Shown here: one piece after another, positions 1 through 9,468 of the stretch
How the letters are laid out: each line of letters starts with the position of its first letter
How positions within the stretch are numbered: position 1 is the first letter of the stretch
Source of the DNA: JAJEFO01 sp965214325
GTDB lineage: Bacteria > Pseudomonadota > Alphaproteobacteria > Rhodobacterales > Rhodobacteraceae
Length of the DNA stretch: 64,000 bases
Direction of reading: 5' to 3'
Assembly: GCA_965214325.1 (NCBI GenBank)
Contig: CBDCBG010000006.1
Coordinates: 3,906,001-3,970,000 of the forward strand
Translations under genes and position numbers: made by a program
The notes under the pieces: generated by a model
The model's input: the letters and a program-made list of their open reading frames with translations, nothing else
Databases searched by the model: none
What the model was told of the DNA's origin: nothing

Positions 1-1
1 C

Positions 2-769
2 ACCGGGTCGTCCCGCACCGGCAAGATCATCATGGCGAACGCCGCAGACACGATCAAGCATGTCTCGCTGGAACTTGGCGGCAAGGCCCCCGCGCTGGTA
101 TTTGACGGCGCGGATCTCGACAAGGCGGTGGCCGAGATCAAGCGCGGTTCGTTGGCGCTCAACGGGCAGATGTGCACTTGCATCAGTCGAGTTCTGGTGC
201 AGGATACGGTCTATGACGAGATGAAGACGCGCCTGCGGGCCGCATACAGGGCGACAAGGACAGGTGACGCACGCGACAAGGGAGTTGAACTGGGTCCGCT
301 CATTGACAAGCCAAATCAGCAGCGGCTCCTGGGCATCATCGATCGTGCGGGTGCGGAGTCCAATCTCGTCTTGCGCGGCACGGCGGGCGGCAAGGAATTG
401 TCGGACGGCTTTTTCGTAACGCCTTCGATATTCGAAATCGAGGACGTGACTCATGACCTCGTGCAGGACGAGCTCTTCGGCCCCGTCGTCTCGCTTGAAC
501 GCTTCAGCGACGAATCGGAGGCCGTCTCGAAGGCCAACGCCACCCGTTTCGGTCTTGCCGCCTCCATATACACCAACGACCTGAACGTCTCGATGCGCAT
601 GGGGCGCAAGTTGCGCTTTGGCACGGTCTGGCTCAATTGTCATAACCGGCTCCTGGCCGAAGTCGAGACAGGCGGCTTCGGTGAAAGCGGAATCGGACGG
701 CTCCACGGCGTCGAGGCGATGAACGACTTCCTTGAGACCAAGCACATCTACTACGAGGTCGAAGGCTGA
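2..769 (+). CDS. Aldehyde dehydrogenase family protein (5' partial)
   Basis: NAD(P)-dependent oxidation of an aldehyde to its acid is inferred from the family. The reading frame is open from base 2, so the first visible methionine (base 32) is internal and the N-terminal cofactor domain lies outside the window. Visible ALDH features are the ELGGKAP segment with its conserved Glu, then GQMC carrying the expected catalytic Cys, the ELFGPV motif, and a C-terminal GFGESGIGR-like segment. The stop TGA shares a base with the ATG of the next gene, so the two are translationally coupled and probably act in sequence on one alcohol/aldehyde substrate. That substrate cannot be read from the sequence. 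Confidence 0.9.
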   Translation, partial: TGSSRTGKIIMANAADTIKHVSLELGGKAPALVFDGADLDKAVAEIKRGSLALNGQMCTCISRVLVQDTVYDEMKTRLRAAYRATRTGDARDKGVELGPLIDKPNQQRLLGIIDRAGAESNLVLRGTAGGKELSDGFFVTPSIFEIEDVTHDLVQDELFGPVVSLERFSDESEAVSKANATRFGLAASIYTNDLNVSMRMGRKLRFGTVWLNCHNRLLAEVETGGFGESGIGRLHGVEAMNDFLETKHIYYEVEG

Positions 770-1884
770 TGCCGTTGATCCAGTATCTTTCGCGCATCCA
801 CTTTGACTTCGGCGCAATTGCAAGCCTGGGAAGCGAAATCGCGCGGCTTGGCCTGAAACGACCATTGCTCGTGACTGACACGGGCGTAGCGGATGCGGGG
901 ATTCTGCGGCGCGCCCTTGATGCGGCAAGGCCCTCGGCTCCCGCAGTTTATGACGGCACGACAGAAAACCCGACCGAACAGTCGCTTCTCGACTGCATTG
1001 AGATCTGGAATGACAAAGGCTGTGACGGAGTGATCGCGCTCGGTGGCGGATCACCTATCGACCTGGCAAAGGCGGTTGCCTTGCTGGCGAGCCATGGCGG
1101 AGGCCTGGCCGAGTACAACGTCAATCAGGGCGGGTCGGAAAGGATCGGCAAGGTCTCTCCGCAGATTGCGATCCCGACTGCGGCCGGCACCGGGGCGGAG
1201 GTGGGCCGTGCATGCGTGATGTCCCTTCTGGACGGCTCCAAGTGCGTGGCCGTAAACCTGAACATGGTTGCGAACGTGGTGATCTGCGACCCGGAACTGA
1301 CGCTTTCCCTGCCGCCGCGCCTGACCGCCGCAACCGGGATCGATGCGCTGAGCCACGGGATCGAGGCGTACTGCAGCCCTTTGGAGAACCCGCCCGCCGC
1401 AGCCATTGCGCTTGATGCCGTCAGGCGCGCCGCGAGATGGCTGCCCGTTGCGGTCGAGGACGGGAGCAACCGCGAAGCGCGGCGGGAGATGATGATGGCA
1501 GCGCTGATGGGCGGCATGTGCCTGCAAAAGGCGCTCGGGGGCGCCCACGCCATGGCCACGCCGCTGGGAGAGTTGCATCTCCACCATGGCACGTTGATCG
1601 GGATATTGCTGCCCCATGTCCTGCGCTTCAACGCCGGTCATGCTGACCAGGCCTACGCCGACCTGCGTGGGGCGGTGAATCTTTCCGAAGATGCCGAGCT
1701 GCACGTTTGGCTGACGGAATTCGTGGCCGGCCTGGGCCTGCCAACGACGCTGGCGGAACTGGGCGTTGCACCCGGTGTTCTGCCTGAGATCGCCGACAAG
1801 GCATCCAAGGACCACCTGGCCGGGACGAACCCTAGGCAGGCCGGGCCGGAGGACTACCTGGCCTTGCTTCGCGAAACGCTCTGA
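769..1884 (+). CDS. Iron-containing alcohol dehydrogenase
   Basis: 371 residues, the usual size for group III Fe-dependent alcohol dehydrogenases, which interconvert alcohols and aldehydes with NAD(P). The dinucleotide-binding GGGSPIDLAKA segment is near residues 92-102. By alignment to FucO-type enzymes the metal ligands would be D192 and H196 (IDALSH), H260 (GGAH) and H273 (HHG), all present. It overlaps the upstream aldehyde dehydrogenase by one base (TGATG). Together the pair could take an alcohol to a carboxylate. It is convergent with psuG, and about 130 bp with no clear terminator separate them. The substrate is unknown. Confidence 0.9.
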   Translation: MPLIQYLSRIHFDFGAIASLGSEIARLGLKRPLLVTDTGVADAGILRRALDAARPSAPAVYDGTTENPTEQSLLDCIEIWNDKGCDGVIALGGGSPIDLAKAVALLASHGGGLAEYNVNQGGSERIGKVSPQIAIPTAAGTGAEVGRACVMSLLDGSKCVAVNLNMVANVVICDPELTLSLPPRLTAATGIDALSHGIEAYCSPLENPPAAAIALDAVRRAARWLPVAVEDGSNREARREMMMAALMGGMCLQKALGGAHAMATPLGELHLHHGTLIGILLPHVLRFNAGHADQAYADLRGAVNLSEDAELHVWLTEFVAGLGLPTTLAELGVAPGVLPEIADKASKDHLAGTNPRQAGPEDYLALLRETL

Positions 1885-2014
1885 GCGCGGCGAATGAGCA
1901 CCTTCCGTGTCTGACGACGCCGTAGTCGCAATGTCTCCAGTCCATGTGTTTCGACCCGGAGCGCTCAGGAAGTGTCAGGGATTGAAGCGGCGCTCGCAAC
2001 GGTCTCGGCGGAAG

Positions 2015-2938
2015 TCATCCTTCCCTGCGAAGATCTGAGAGATCGGACGCAATTCTCGCCCCCAGACGCGCGTTGCTCAGCATCAGGGCTTGATTTGCCT
2101 TCGCGGAACGTCCCTCCGACAGCTCGAGTATCCTGCCGAGGACAAACGGCGTGACCGAAGGTCCGGCAACCCGCTCCCTTGCCTCGGAAACCGCCTGCTC
2201 GATCAGCGGATTCATGACCGCAGCGGGAATCTCGTCCCTTGCCGGAACGGGATTGGCGATCAATTGACCGCCTGGCAGGCCGAGACTCCTGCGCACAAGA
2301 AACTCCCGCGCGATCTGACGGGTGCTCTTCGACACGGCAGGCGACGCAACGACGGAGGCGCGTGACCAAAATGCCGGGAAATCCGGGCTCCCGAAAGTGG
2401 TGACCGGCACGCCAAGCGTCTCCAGCACTTCCAGCGTCTTCGGAATGTCGAGAATTGCCTTCACGCCTGCGCAGACCACCGCAACCGGCGTGATCGAGAG
2501 TTCCTGGAGGTCGGCGGAAATGTCAAAGCTTGCCTCTGCGCCCCTGTGAACACCGCCGATGCCGCCTGTGGCAAAGACCTCGATGCCGGCGAGATGTGCC
2601 CCGATCATCGTGGCGGCAACGGTTGTCGCTCCGGTCTCCCCTGAAGCGATGCAGGATGCCAGATTGGCGCGCGATAGCTTGCGGGTCGCGCGACCGGCCT
2701 TGGCGAGGGAGTCCAGTTCCGCCTCCTGCGCGCCGACGGTCAATCGGCCGGCCAGCACGGCAATGGTCGCGGGCACCGCCCCTTCGCCTCGCACTGCGTT
2801 CGCGGCCGCGCGCGCCGTCTCGATGTTTTGGGGATAGGGCATGCCGTGGGAAACAATCGTGGATTCCAGGGCGACCACCGGTCGGCCTTCTTCGAGCGCA
2901 TCCCGGACCTCTTCGTCGATGTCGAGGGAAATCGTCAT
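2015..2938 (-). CDS. psuG: Pseudouridine-5'-phosphate glycosidase
   Basis: 307 residues, full length for PsuG, which reversibly splits the C-C bond of pseudouridine 5'-phosphate into uracil and ribose 5-phosphate. Family landmarks are clear: ALESTIVSHGMPYPQN at residues 23-38 with the likely acidic catalytic residue E25, the FATGGIGGVHRG loop, and CAGVKAILDIPKT with K160 at the position of the lysine that forms the sugar imine in E. coli YeiN. The start overlaps the stop of the upstream PfkB kinase by ATGA, so kinase and glycosidase form one coupled pathway unit. Confidence 0.93.
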   Translation of the reverse strand: MTISLDIDEEVRDALEEGRPVVALESTIVSHGMPYPQNIETARAAANAVRGEGAVPATIAVLAGRLTVGAQEAELDSLAKAGRATRKLSRANLASCIASGETGATTVAATMIGAHLAGIEVFATGGIGGVHRGAEASFDISADLQELSITPVAVVCAGVKAILDIPKTLEVLETLGVPVTTFGSPDFPAFWSRASVVASPAVSKSTRQIAREFLVRRSLGLPGGQLIANPVPARDEIPAAVMNPLIEQAVSEARERVAGPSVTPFVLGRILELSEGRSAKANQALMLSNARLGARIASDLSDLRREG

Positions 2939-3828
2939 GAAGGTCTTTCTCCCGAGACATGGTCCGTTGCAGCCCTGAGAGCCGTGGTCAGGGCGTCCCT
3001 GGGCGTCGCACCGGCGATTTCAGCTGCAACATGTGCTGCCAGAAAGGCGTCGCCGGCGCCTGTGACGCGAGTCACGCTTGCCGTCGGCGGATCCGCCAGG
3101 ATGACGCCAGTGCGGGACCCGTCTGCGACTTCATGCTCACCATTCGTGACCAAGGCCCGATTTGCGCCAAGTTCCAGCAATGCTCTCGCGGCCTCCCGTG
3201 CATTGTCGAGTCGCGAACCGCACAGGATCCCGGCCTCTTCGACATTCACGTATATGGTGGCGTTCGGCATGCCGAGCAGTGGCGCGAGCCTCTCGGCCTT
3301 TCCGGGAGAGGCCGGCGCGACCCGCAGGTCAGCCCTCTTGAATTGTGGGCTTGTCGCGATTTCGGCCAGGAGCGCACCGGTGAGGTTCCCGTCCAGCGTG
3401 ATCGGCCCGGAAAATGGCGCCTCCGCCGACCCGAGACGACCATCTGCGAGCGGGCGGAGAATCCTGCTGCCTGCGGCTTCCAGCGTGCGGGCGTCGGCAA
3501 TGGCGGCGATCAGTCCGTTGGATCCCTCGATGGCCATGTAGCTGTCTGTTGGCAGTTCTGCAGTTCTGCAGACGCATGTCGTGTCGATTCCGATTTCGGT
3601 TGCAAAGGAGATCAGCCTTTCGCCTTCGTCGTCCTCTCCAATGGCTGTGAGCAGCGTCGGCGTCATGCCGCACCGCACCAGCGAAACGGCTATGTTCATG
3701 GCGACTCCGCCTGGATGCCGGGCAATGCGCCCCGGCACATCAGAGCCTTCCGTCATGACAATGCCTGCATGGCCAATCACGTCCCAATGCGCTGATCCGA
3801 TGCAGGGAATCCTGGTGGCTGCGGTCAT
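2935..3828 (-). CDS. psuK: PfkB-family sugar kinase, probable pseudouridine kinase
   Basis: 297 residues. The PfkB fold is shown by the N-terminal GGVAMNIAVSL signature (about 40-50) and the C-terminal RVTGAGDAF signature near residue 257, whose Asp is the catalytic base. The start at 3828 is chosen because family similarity begins there (MTAATRIPCIGSAHWD) and it forms an ATGA overlap with the preceding regulator fragment. Coupling to psuG makes pseudouridine the most likely substrate, feeding pseudouridine 5'-phosphate to PsuG. A longer in-frame extension upstream has no family resemblance and is rejected. Confidence 0.85.
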   Translation of the reverse strand: MTAATRIPCIGSAHWDVIGHAGIVMTEGSDVPGRIARHPGGVAMNIAVSLVRCGMTPTLLTAIGEDDEGERLISFATEIGIDTTCVCRTAELPTDSYMAIEGSNGLIAAIADARTLEAAGSRILRPLADGRLGSAEAPFSGPITLDGNLTGALLAEIATSPQFKRADLRVAPASPGKAERLAPLLGMPNATIYVNVEEAGILCGSRLDNAREAARALLELGANRALVTNGEHEVADGSRTGVILADPPTASVTRVTGAGDAFLAAHVAAEIAGATPRDALTTALRAATDHVSGERPS

Positions 3829-4130
3829 CGGAACCGGGCATTGCGACTGATCTCGACCGGCGACTCCGAGGATTTCCGGTCGTCCGCAAGGTTTCGCTCC
3901 AGCAGCGCCAATCCGCCGGCGACGTTCACGATCGGGTGGCGACCGGATCCGGTCAACGACACCGTCCGGCGAAGGCGGCAGGGCGGCTTCCTTCCGGCAT
4001 GCCCTTCGAGGGGCCTGACTTGCTGCCTGATCGCGGCCTGCGAGATGTTCGGCTCGTCCGCCGCGCGCGCGAAGTCTTGAGGTCTTGCCGTGGATTCGAA
4101 ACTCCGCAGCCAGTTGAGCGGCAGCGCCAT
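3825..4130 (-). pseudogene. Truncated LysR-type regulator (helix-turn-helix part only)
   Basis: An open frame whose residues from an internal Met at 4130 resemble the DNA-binding domain of GcvA/choline-sulfatase-type LysR regulators: LPLNWLRSFESTAR, then FARAADEPNISQAAI, then RTVSLTGSGR and GGLALLERNLA. The effector domain is absent, and after about 85 residues the similarity stops. Prolines and other substitutions sit where the recognition helix and wing are normally conserved, which suggests decay. Its stop overlaps the psuK start (ATGA). It lies divergent from the sulfatase gene, where a LysR activator would be expected, so it may once have controlled that gene. Confidence 0.6.
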
Positions 4131-4538
4131 CGCATTGCATCCCATCCCATTGATCATGGTCTGACCTGCATCCAAGCCTCAATGCCTGTTGCTTGTCCAG
4201 AGCATGACGCCAACCAATGCCGATCGCACGGTCCCGGCGCTTGGATCGTGTCGAGTGAAGCCGGTCCATTTGGAAACGATGTACTTGCGCGAACAGAACG
4301 AAGTCTCGGGAGGCGAATTCGAATGGACTCGCGACAAGAATCCGATTCGGGTCGCGAATCGTTTCAGGATCGTCGCCCGTATCGGCGAAGATCTGGTCGA
4401 GTGATGCGATCTTGGTCAGTGTCCGTAGGAGCGGTGTGGCTTCCTCGCTCCTTGAAATGGATGATACCGTGGAAAAAGTGATGTAGATCGCCAATCTCTT
4501 CGCGGCCACCGCAATTCGAACCAAGGGACGCCCCGGAA
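4131..4538. other. Intergenic region between LysR fragment and sulfatase
   Basis: About 400 bases between divergent units. Several frames are open for 60-130 codons, but none shows recognisable family similarity. It presumably holds the promoter for the sulfatase gene and the original LysR operator, though no clear T-N11-A palindrome was identified. Confidence 0.4.
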
Positions 4539-6020
4539 ATGAACGCAGCCCCAGGCAACAACTTCCTGATCGTCATCTCGGACGAGCATCGCAAGGACGC
4601 GATGGGCTGCACCGGCCACCCCATTGTCAAGACGCCGAACCTGGACGGCCTCGCTGCCCGCGGGACGGTCTTCGAGAATGCCTATACTCCGTCGCCCGTC
4701 TGCGTTCCTGCGCGCGCCGCCTTGGCGTGTGGCGACTACGTCCACAATGTCGGCTGCTGGGACAGTGCCACGCCATATCGCGGCGCTCCCCGGAGCTGGA
4801 TGCACCAATTGCGCGACAGCGGCATCGAGGTCACGTCGATCGGAAAGCTGCACTTCCGTTCCAGGGGGGACGACAACGGCTTCTCGCGGGAAATATTGCC
4901 GATGCATGTCGCCGGCGGTGTCGGTTGGCCCGTCGGTCTCTTGCGCGAAGATCCGCCAGGCTTTGGAGCCTCTGCGGAACTTGCGGCAAATGTCGGCGCG
5001 GGAACGAGTTCCTATACAGACTACGACCTGGAAATAACCGAGGCCGCTTGCGATTGGCTGCTCGCGTCCGGCGAATCGGAATCCCCATGGGCGGCGTTCG
5101 TGTCCCTGGTCAGCCCGCACTACCCCCTTGTCGCGCCTCCGGAATACTACGACCTCTACGATCCGGAGTCGGTCGACTTTCCGATCGCCTATGAGGATAC
5201 TGAGCGACCCCGGCATGCCGAGTTGAGGAACATTGCCCGATTCTTCGATTACGACCGGCACTTCGATCGACGAAAGGTGCGTGAGGCCAAGGCCGCATAT
5301 TATGGCCTCGTTTCATTCATGGATGCCTGCGTGGGACAGATCCTCTCCGCGCTGGAGCGGTCCGGGCAGGCGGACAACACGACGGTCGTCTACGTATCCG
5401 ATCATGGCGACATGATGGGCGATCATGGCATCTGGACCAAACAGGTCATGTATGAGGCATCGGCCGGCATCCCCATGATTGTCGCGGGTCCCGGCGTACT
5501 TGAGGGGAAGCGTGTCGGCACCGGGACGAGCCTCGTCGACCTGGCGGCGACAGCGGTCGACGTAACCGCCCTCCAGGCCGGCACGGACGAATTCTTCCCG
5601 GGCCGTTCGTTGCGCTCGATCGCGTTGGAGCATGACGACCCGGACCGTACCGTGTTCAGCGAGTACCATGACGGTGGCTCGACGACCGGAGCTTTCATGG
5701 TGCGGTGGGAGAACTGGAAATTCGTGTACTATGTCGGGCGCGACGCCCAGCTGTTCGACCTGGCGCAAGATCCTCATGAACTGCACGACCTGGCTCATGA
5801 CGGGGTGGACGACCCCGACGTCCGGGCGGCTTGGCGGGAAGGCGAGAGGCGGTTGAGGGCCATTTGCGATCCGGAAGAGGTCAACGCTCGATGCTTCGCC
5901 GACCAAGGCCGCCGGATTGCGGAACTCGGCGGTGTCGAAGCTTGCAGACGGGCGCATGCGTTCAATCACACTCCGGCACCAGGCGAACGGCGTGCCCTGG
6001 ACGAAGGTTCCGAATCGTGA
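4539..6020 (+). CDS. Sulfatase family hydrolase (type I, formylglycine-dependent)
   Basis: 493 residues. Alkaline-phosphatase-like fold with the sulfatase signature CVPAR at residues 55-59: C55 would be converted to formylglycine and R59 stabilises it. Metal-binding acidic residues are present at the N-terminus (SDEHRKD) and in the SDHGDMMGDHG motif in the middle. No signal peptide is evident, so a cytoplasmic enzyme is likely. Overall layout resembles choline-sulfatase-like enzymes, but substrate specificity cannot be assigned. The divergent LysR remnant is its probable former regulator. No sulfatase-maturating enzyme is in the window. Confidence 0.88.
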   Translation: MNAAPGNNFLIVISDEHRKDAMGCTGHPIVKTPNLDGLAARGTVFENAYTPSPVCVPARAALACGDYVHNVGCWDSATPYRGAPRSWMHQLRDSGIEVTSIGKLHFRSRGDDNGFSREILPMHVAGGVGWPVGLLREDPPGFGASAELAANVGAGTSSYTDYDLEITEAACDWLLASGESESPWAAFVSLVSPHYPLVAPPEYYDLYDPESVDFPIAYEDTERPRHAELRNIARFFDYDRHFDRRKVREAKAAYYGLVSFMDACVGQILSALERSGQADNTTVVYVSDHGDMMGDHGIWTKQVMYEASAGIPMIVAGPGVLEGKRVGTGTSLVDLAATAVDVTALQAGTDEFFPGRSLRSIALEHDDPDRTVFSEYHDGGSTTGAFMVRWENWKFVYYVGRDAQLFDLAQDPHELHDLAHDGVDDPDVRAAWREGERRLRAICDPEEVNARCFADQGRRIAELGGVEACRRAHAFNHTPAPGERRALDEGSES

Positions 6021-6619
6021 CTCCTCGCCGACTTCGCCGAGGATGAAGCGTCGGAGCGCGTGCCGGGGCGTCTGCCGCGAGCCGGACCAAACATGCGACA
6101 CCGTCGTGCCGAATTCGGCTGACAGGGGGGGCTTCGCAGCCTTGGCCGGGTTTCCGGAGGCGCGGGGGATCAGGTTGATCCACGGGGCCTGTCCGCCCGG
6201 CGCTGCGCAATTTGCGGCATTCGATCGAGGCAACTGCCGTCGGTTTCGAGTGATGCGCCAATGCGGGTCAACGGCGGGGCATTGCTCCACTGGGAGCGCC
6301 CGGCTGGACCGGGCGCGACGGTGAGGCTGAAGGACTGGAGGCGCCAACTTTCACCAACGCGCTGACAGGCTCGTTGTCCGCATCCGGATCCTGATCGACG
6401 ACCTGCACAGGCGTCGGGCCTGCGATCGCGTCCAGGCATTCGACGTGATCTGGCGGCCGCCTTTCGAGACCAGGGCCACGAGCGCCGGCGAGGCGCGCAC
6501 GATCAGGACGAAGGCCGTGCGCTCGGTGCTCGGCCTGGCGCATTGCCGCTTTCTGCGGAAGCTGGCGCGGACGTGCCGGAAATGTGGCAGGCGGTTCGTG
6601 ATCGCCAACACGGTCGGGA
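6021..6619. other. Non-coding or decayed region
   Basis: About 600 bases between the convergent sulfatase and lacI genes. Short open frames exist on both strands, including an 80-codon frame near 6445, but none matches a family I recognise. It may be a decayed gene. No inverted repeat with a T-run was identified as a terminator. Confidence 0.4.
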
Positions 6620-7627
6620 TCATTCAACTCTGTCGCACGGCAGTGCAATCTCGGTCCTGTCAGTGCTCTGGCCCTCGATCTGGTTGATCAACAGGGAGGT
6701 TGCCGCCCGGACCATTTTCTCGAACGGCATGCTGACCGAATGGAGATCATAGGCCTTGAGCCTCGCGAGCAGGGATTGCCCGATACCGACAACCATTGGA
6801 TCCCGGCTTTCCTGCCCGCCACGAGGCTTCACCGCATCTTGCGTGGCAACTGCCAGCAGGTCGCTTGAACAGAAGAACCCATCGGGCGGCTTCGGCAGGT
6901 GCATCAATTCCAGCGCAGCCGCGTGGCCGCGGTCATAGTCGTTGACCCCGGCTAGCCGGGTCACCGGCTGGTAGCCGTAAAGCTCTTCGATGCGCTGCAC
7001 GAAACCTGCCATGCGTTCCTTGGTCACCGTGGCATCGGCGTTGCCGCCGATGAAGGCCGGGCGCGTGACGCCGTTTTCGTGCATGTGGTCGGCGACCAGC
7101 GCGGCGCCGGCATGGTTGTCGCAATAGACCGAGCTGAAATCGGGACGCTGCGACCGGCGGCCGACGACCACTATTGGCTTGTTCTGGGCCTCGCAGCTCT
7201 GCGCAAGCAGGTCCGGCAGGTGCGAGGCCGCCACCAGCAACCCGTCAACCTGGAACTGCAGGGCCGAATCGACCGACGCCATCTCGCCGCGCCCTTGGCT
7301 GACATTCAACAGGATCGCGTGGTAGTTCCGCCGCTGCGCCTCGGCTGAAACGAAACGGAACAGGTCGAGATGCTCAGGGTCGTCGAAGTTGTTTACCAGC
7401 AAGCCGATCAGGTTCGACCGCCGCCCGGCCAGGACGCGCGCGGCCATGTTCGGGCGATAGCCGAGTTCCGCGGCAACGCTCAGCACCCGCTCTCGCGTGG
7501 CCTTGTTGACCAGGCCGGCATCGGAGAAGCTGCGCGACACCGTGGTCGGCGATACACCGGCACGGTCAGCGACGCCTTGGGCGGTGACCGTGCCGTGGGC
7601 CCGGCGGGATGCCCTTGCTTCGCTCAC
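6620..7627 (-). CDS. LacI-family transcriptional regulator
   Basis: 335 residues. An N-terminal helix-turn-helix spans about residues 15-35 (VADRAGVSPTTVSRSFSD), followed by the hinge GYRPNMAARVLAGRR and a periplasmic-binding-protein-like effector domain. The start overlaps the stop of the dppDF-type ATPase by ATGA, so the regulator is the last gene of the transporter operon and probably controls it. Two LacI-type operators (centres near 13,510 and 13,622) lie upstream of that operon. The inducer is unknown; LacI members usually sense sugars or nucleosides, which would be unusual for a strictly peptide transporter. Confidence 0.92.
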   Translation of the reverse strand: MSEARASRRAHGTVTAQGVADRAGVSPTTVSRSFSDAGLVNKATRERVLSVAAELGYRPNMAARVLAGRRSNLIGLLVNNFDDPEHLDLFRFVSAEAQRRNYHAILLNVSQGRGEMASVDSALQFQVDGLLVAASHLPDLLAQSCEAQNKPIVVVGRRSQRPDFSSVYCDNHAGAALVADHMHENGVTRPAFIGGNADATVTKERMAGFVQRIEELYGYQPVTRLAGVNDYDRGHAAALELMHLPKPPDGFFCSSDLLAVATQDAVKPRGGQESRDPMVVGIGQSLLARLKAYDLHSVSMPFEKMVRAATSLLINQIEGQSTDRTEIALPCDRVE

Positions 7628-9468
7628 GGTCCGTCATTTCCCTCATCGGACGGACCCGCACCGGGGCGCAACACGAAATGGCCCTCGGCCACTTTCTCGA
7701 AATGCGCCGGTTCAGGCTCGTATCCAATTTGGTGAACTGGCGAAGGCGGCGGTTTGGTGGCCAGTTTCCACCTTTCGGCGCGGTGGGCGAGATCGAGCGT
7801 CGGCACGGCGGCGAGCAGCGTCTTGGTGTAGTCATGCCGTGGGTCGGCGAAAATCTGTTCCCGCGCAGCGGTCTCGACGATCCGGCCCAAATGCATCACC
7901 GCGACCCGATGCGAAATCCGCTCGACCACCGCCATGTCGTGGCCGATGAAGAGGTAGGAGATCCCCATCTCGGCCTGCAGCTCCATCATCAGGTTCAGCA
8001 CTTCGGCCTGGATCGACACATCCAGCGCAGAGACCGCCTCGTCGGCAATTATCAGCTTGGGCTTGGGCGCCAGGGCGCGGGCGATGGCGACACGCTGGCG
8101 CTGCCCTCCGGAAAGTTCGCTGGGATAACGCCGGAGGAAGGCGCGCGGCAGGCGTACCCGGTCGAACAGTTCCGCCGCACGGTCCTCGAGCGCACTGCCG
8201 GCCTCCAGCCTGAAGTTCCTCAGCGGCTCGATGACCTGCTCCAGCAGCGACATGTGCGGGTTGAGCGAGCCGTAGGGGTCCTGAAAGATCATCTGCATGT
8301 CGCGGCGGGCCAGCCGCATGTCCTCGTCAGAGAGTGCCAGCAGATCCTGCCCGTCGAAGGTGATCTCGCCGCTGTCGGGACGTTCCAGCCGCAAGATGCA
8401 GAGCCCGGTCACCGACTTGCCGCTGCCGCTTTCGCCCACAAGCGACAGGGTCTCGTTTTCGAGAAGGTGAAACGACACGTCCTCGACCGCGTGGGCGTTG
8501 GCCACGGTCCGGTTCAACCAGCCGCCCCGGATCGGGAAGCGCTTGGCCAGGCGCTTGACGTCGAGCAGGACGCGGCTGCCCGGCTCGAGCGGTTTCTCGA
8601 TGTGGCATTCGGACGTGGCGACGGTCTCCACCGGCTCTGGCAGGGTTTTGCCCGCCATGTCGCCGAGTTTCGGCACTGCGGCCAGAAGTGCCTGGGTATA
8701 CGGGTGTTGCGGGTCGGTCAGCACTTGCTCGACCGGACCCTCCTCGGTCACTTGGCCCTTGTGCATCACTACCACTCGGTCAGCCATCTGCGCCACAACG
8801 GCCATGTCATGGGTGATCAGCAGTACCGCCGCGCCGGTCTCGTCCCTGAGCTTGTGAATGAGCGCCAGAATCTCGGCCTGTACCGTGACGTCGAGCGCCG
8901 TGGTGGGCTCGTCGGCAATCAGCAGTCGCGGCTCGCAGGCCAGCGCCATGGCGATCACGACGCGCTGGCGCATGCCGCCGCTGAACTCGTGCGGATACTG
9001 CCTCAGGCGCCGTTCGGGCTCGGGGATGCGCACCTGGTTCAGCAGCTCGACCGAGCGGGCGTCGGCCTCGCCGCGGCTCATGCCGCGGTGGTGCTGGAGG
9101 CTTTCGGCCAGTTGCCAGCCGATCGTGTAGGAGGGGTTCAGCGCCGTCATGGGCTCTTGGAAGATCATGCCGATCTCGTTGCCGCGGATCGTGCGCATCC
9201 GCGCCTCGTCAGCCGCGCGCAGATCGATCTCGTTGCCGCTGCCGGTCTCCAGTGTCAGCCGGCCGCCCTCCACCCATCCGCCGGAGAACTTGGTGAGCTG
9301 CATCAGGGTGTAGGCAGAGACCGACTTGCCGGAACCGGATTCGCCTACGATGCAGACGATTTCGCCCGGCCCGATGGTGAACGAGACGTCCTCGACGCCT
9401 GCAATCGCGCCGCGTTTCGACGGGAACTCGACGCGCAGGCCTTCGACATTGACGAGCGGCTTGTTCAT
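7624..9468 (-). CDS. Fused peptide-type ABC transporter ATPase (DppD-DppF)
   Basis: 614 residues containing two complete ABC domains in tandem. The first has Walker A GESGSGKS (about 42-49), signature SGGMRQRV and Walker B LLIADEPTTALD. The second has GESGSGKS, LSGGQRQRV and LIIADEAVSALD, plus the C-terminal region typical of oligopeptide ATPases. The start at 9468 gives an ATGA overlap with the permease stop and begins directly before the first domain; a longer frame upstream is not supported. It energises the DppBC-type permeases encoded just upstream. Confidence 0.93.
   Translation of the reverse strand: MNKPLVNVEGLRVEFPSKRGAIAGVEDVSFTIGPGEIVCIVGESGSGKSVSAYTLMQLTKFSGGWVEGGRLTLETGSGNEIDLRAADEARMRTIRGNEIGMIFQEPMTALNPSYTIGWQLAESLQHHRGMSRGEADARSVELLNQVRIPEPERRLRQYPHEFSGGMRQRVVIAMALACEPRLLIADEPTTALDVTVQAEILALIHKLRDETGAAVLLITHDMAVVAQMADRVVVMHKGQVTEEGPVEQVLTDPQHPYTQALLAAVPKLGDMAGKTLPEPVETVATSECHIEKPLEPGSRVLLDVKRLAKRFPIRGGWLNRTVANAHAVEDVSFHLLENETLSLVGESGSGKSVTGLCILRLERPDSGEITFDGQDLLALSDEDMRLARRDMQMIFQDPYGSLNPHMSLLEQVIEPLRNFRLEAGSALEDRAAELFDRVRLPRAFLRRYPSELSGGQRQRVAIARALAPKPKLIIADEAVSALDVSIQAEVLNLMMELQAEMGISYLFIGHDMAVVERISHRVAVMHLGRIVETAAREQIFADPRHDYTKTLLAAVPTLDLAHRAERWKLATKPPPSPVHQIGYEPEPAHFEKVAEGHFVLRPGAGPSDEGNDGP

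Noticed and set aside
3829..4524. N-terminal extension of PsuK to 529 residues
   Set aside because: The PfkB similarity starts at 3828; the extension lacks similarity and overlaps a LysR remnant in another frame.
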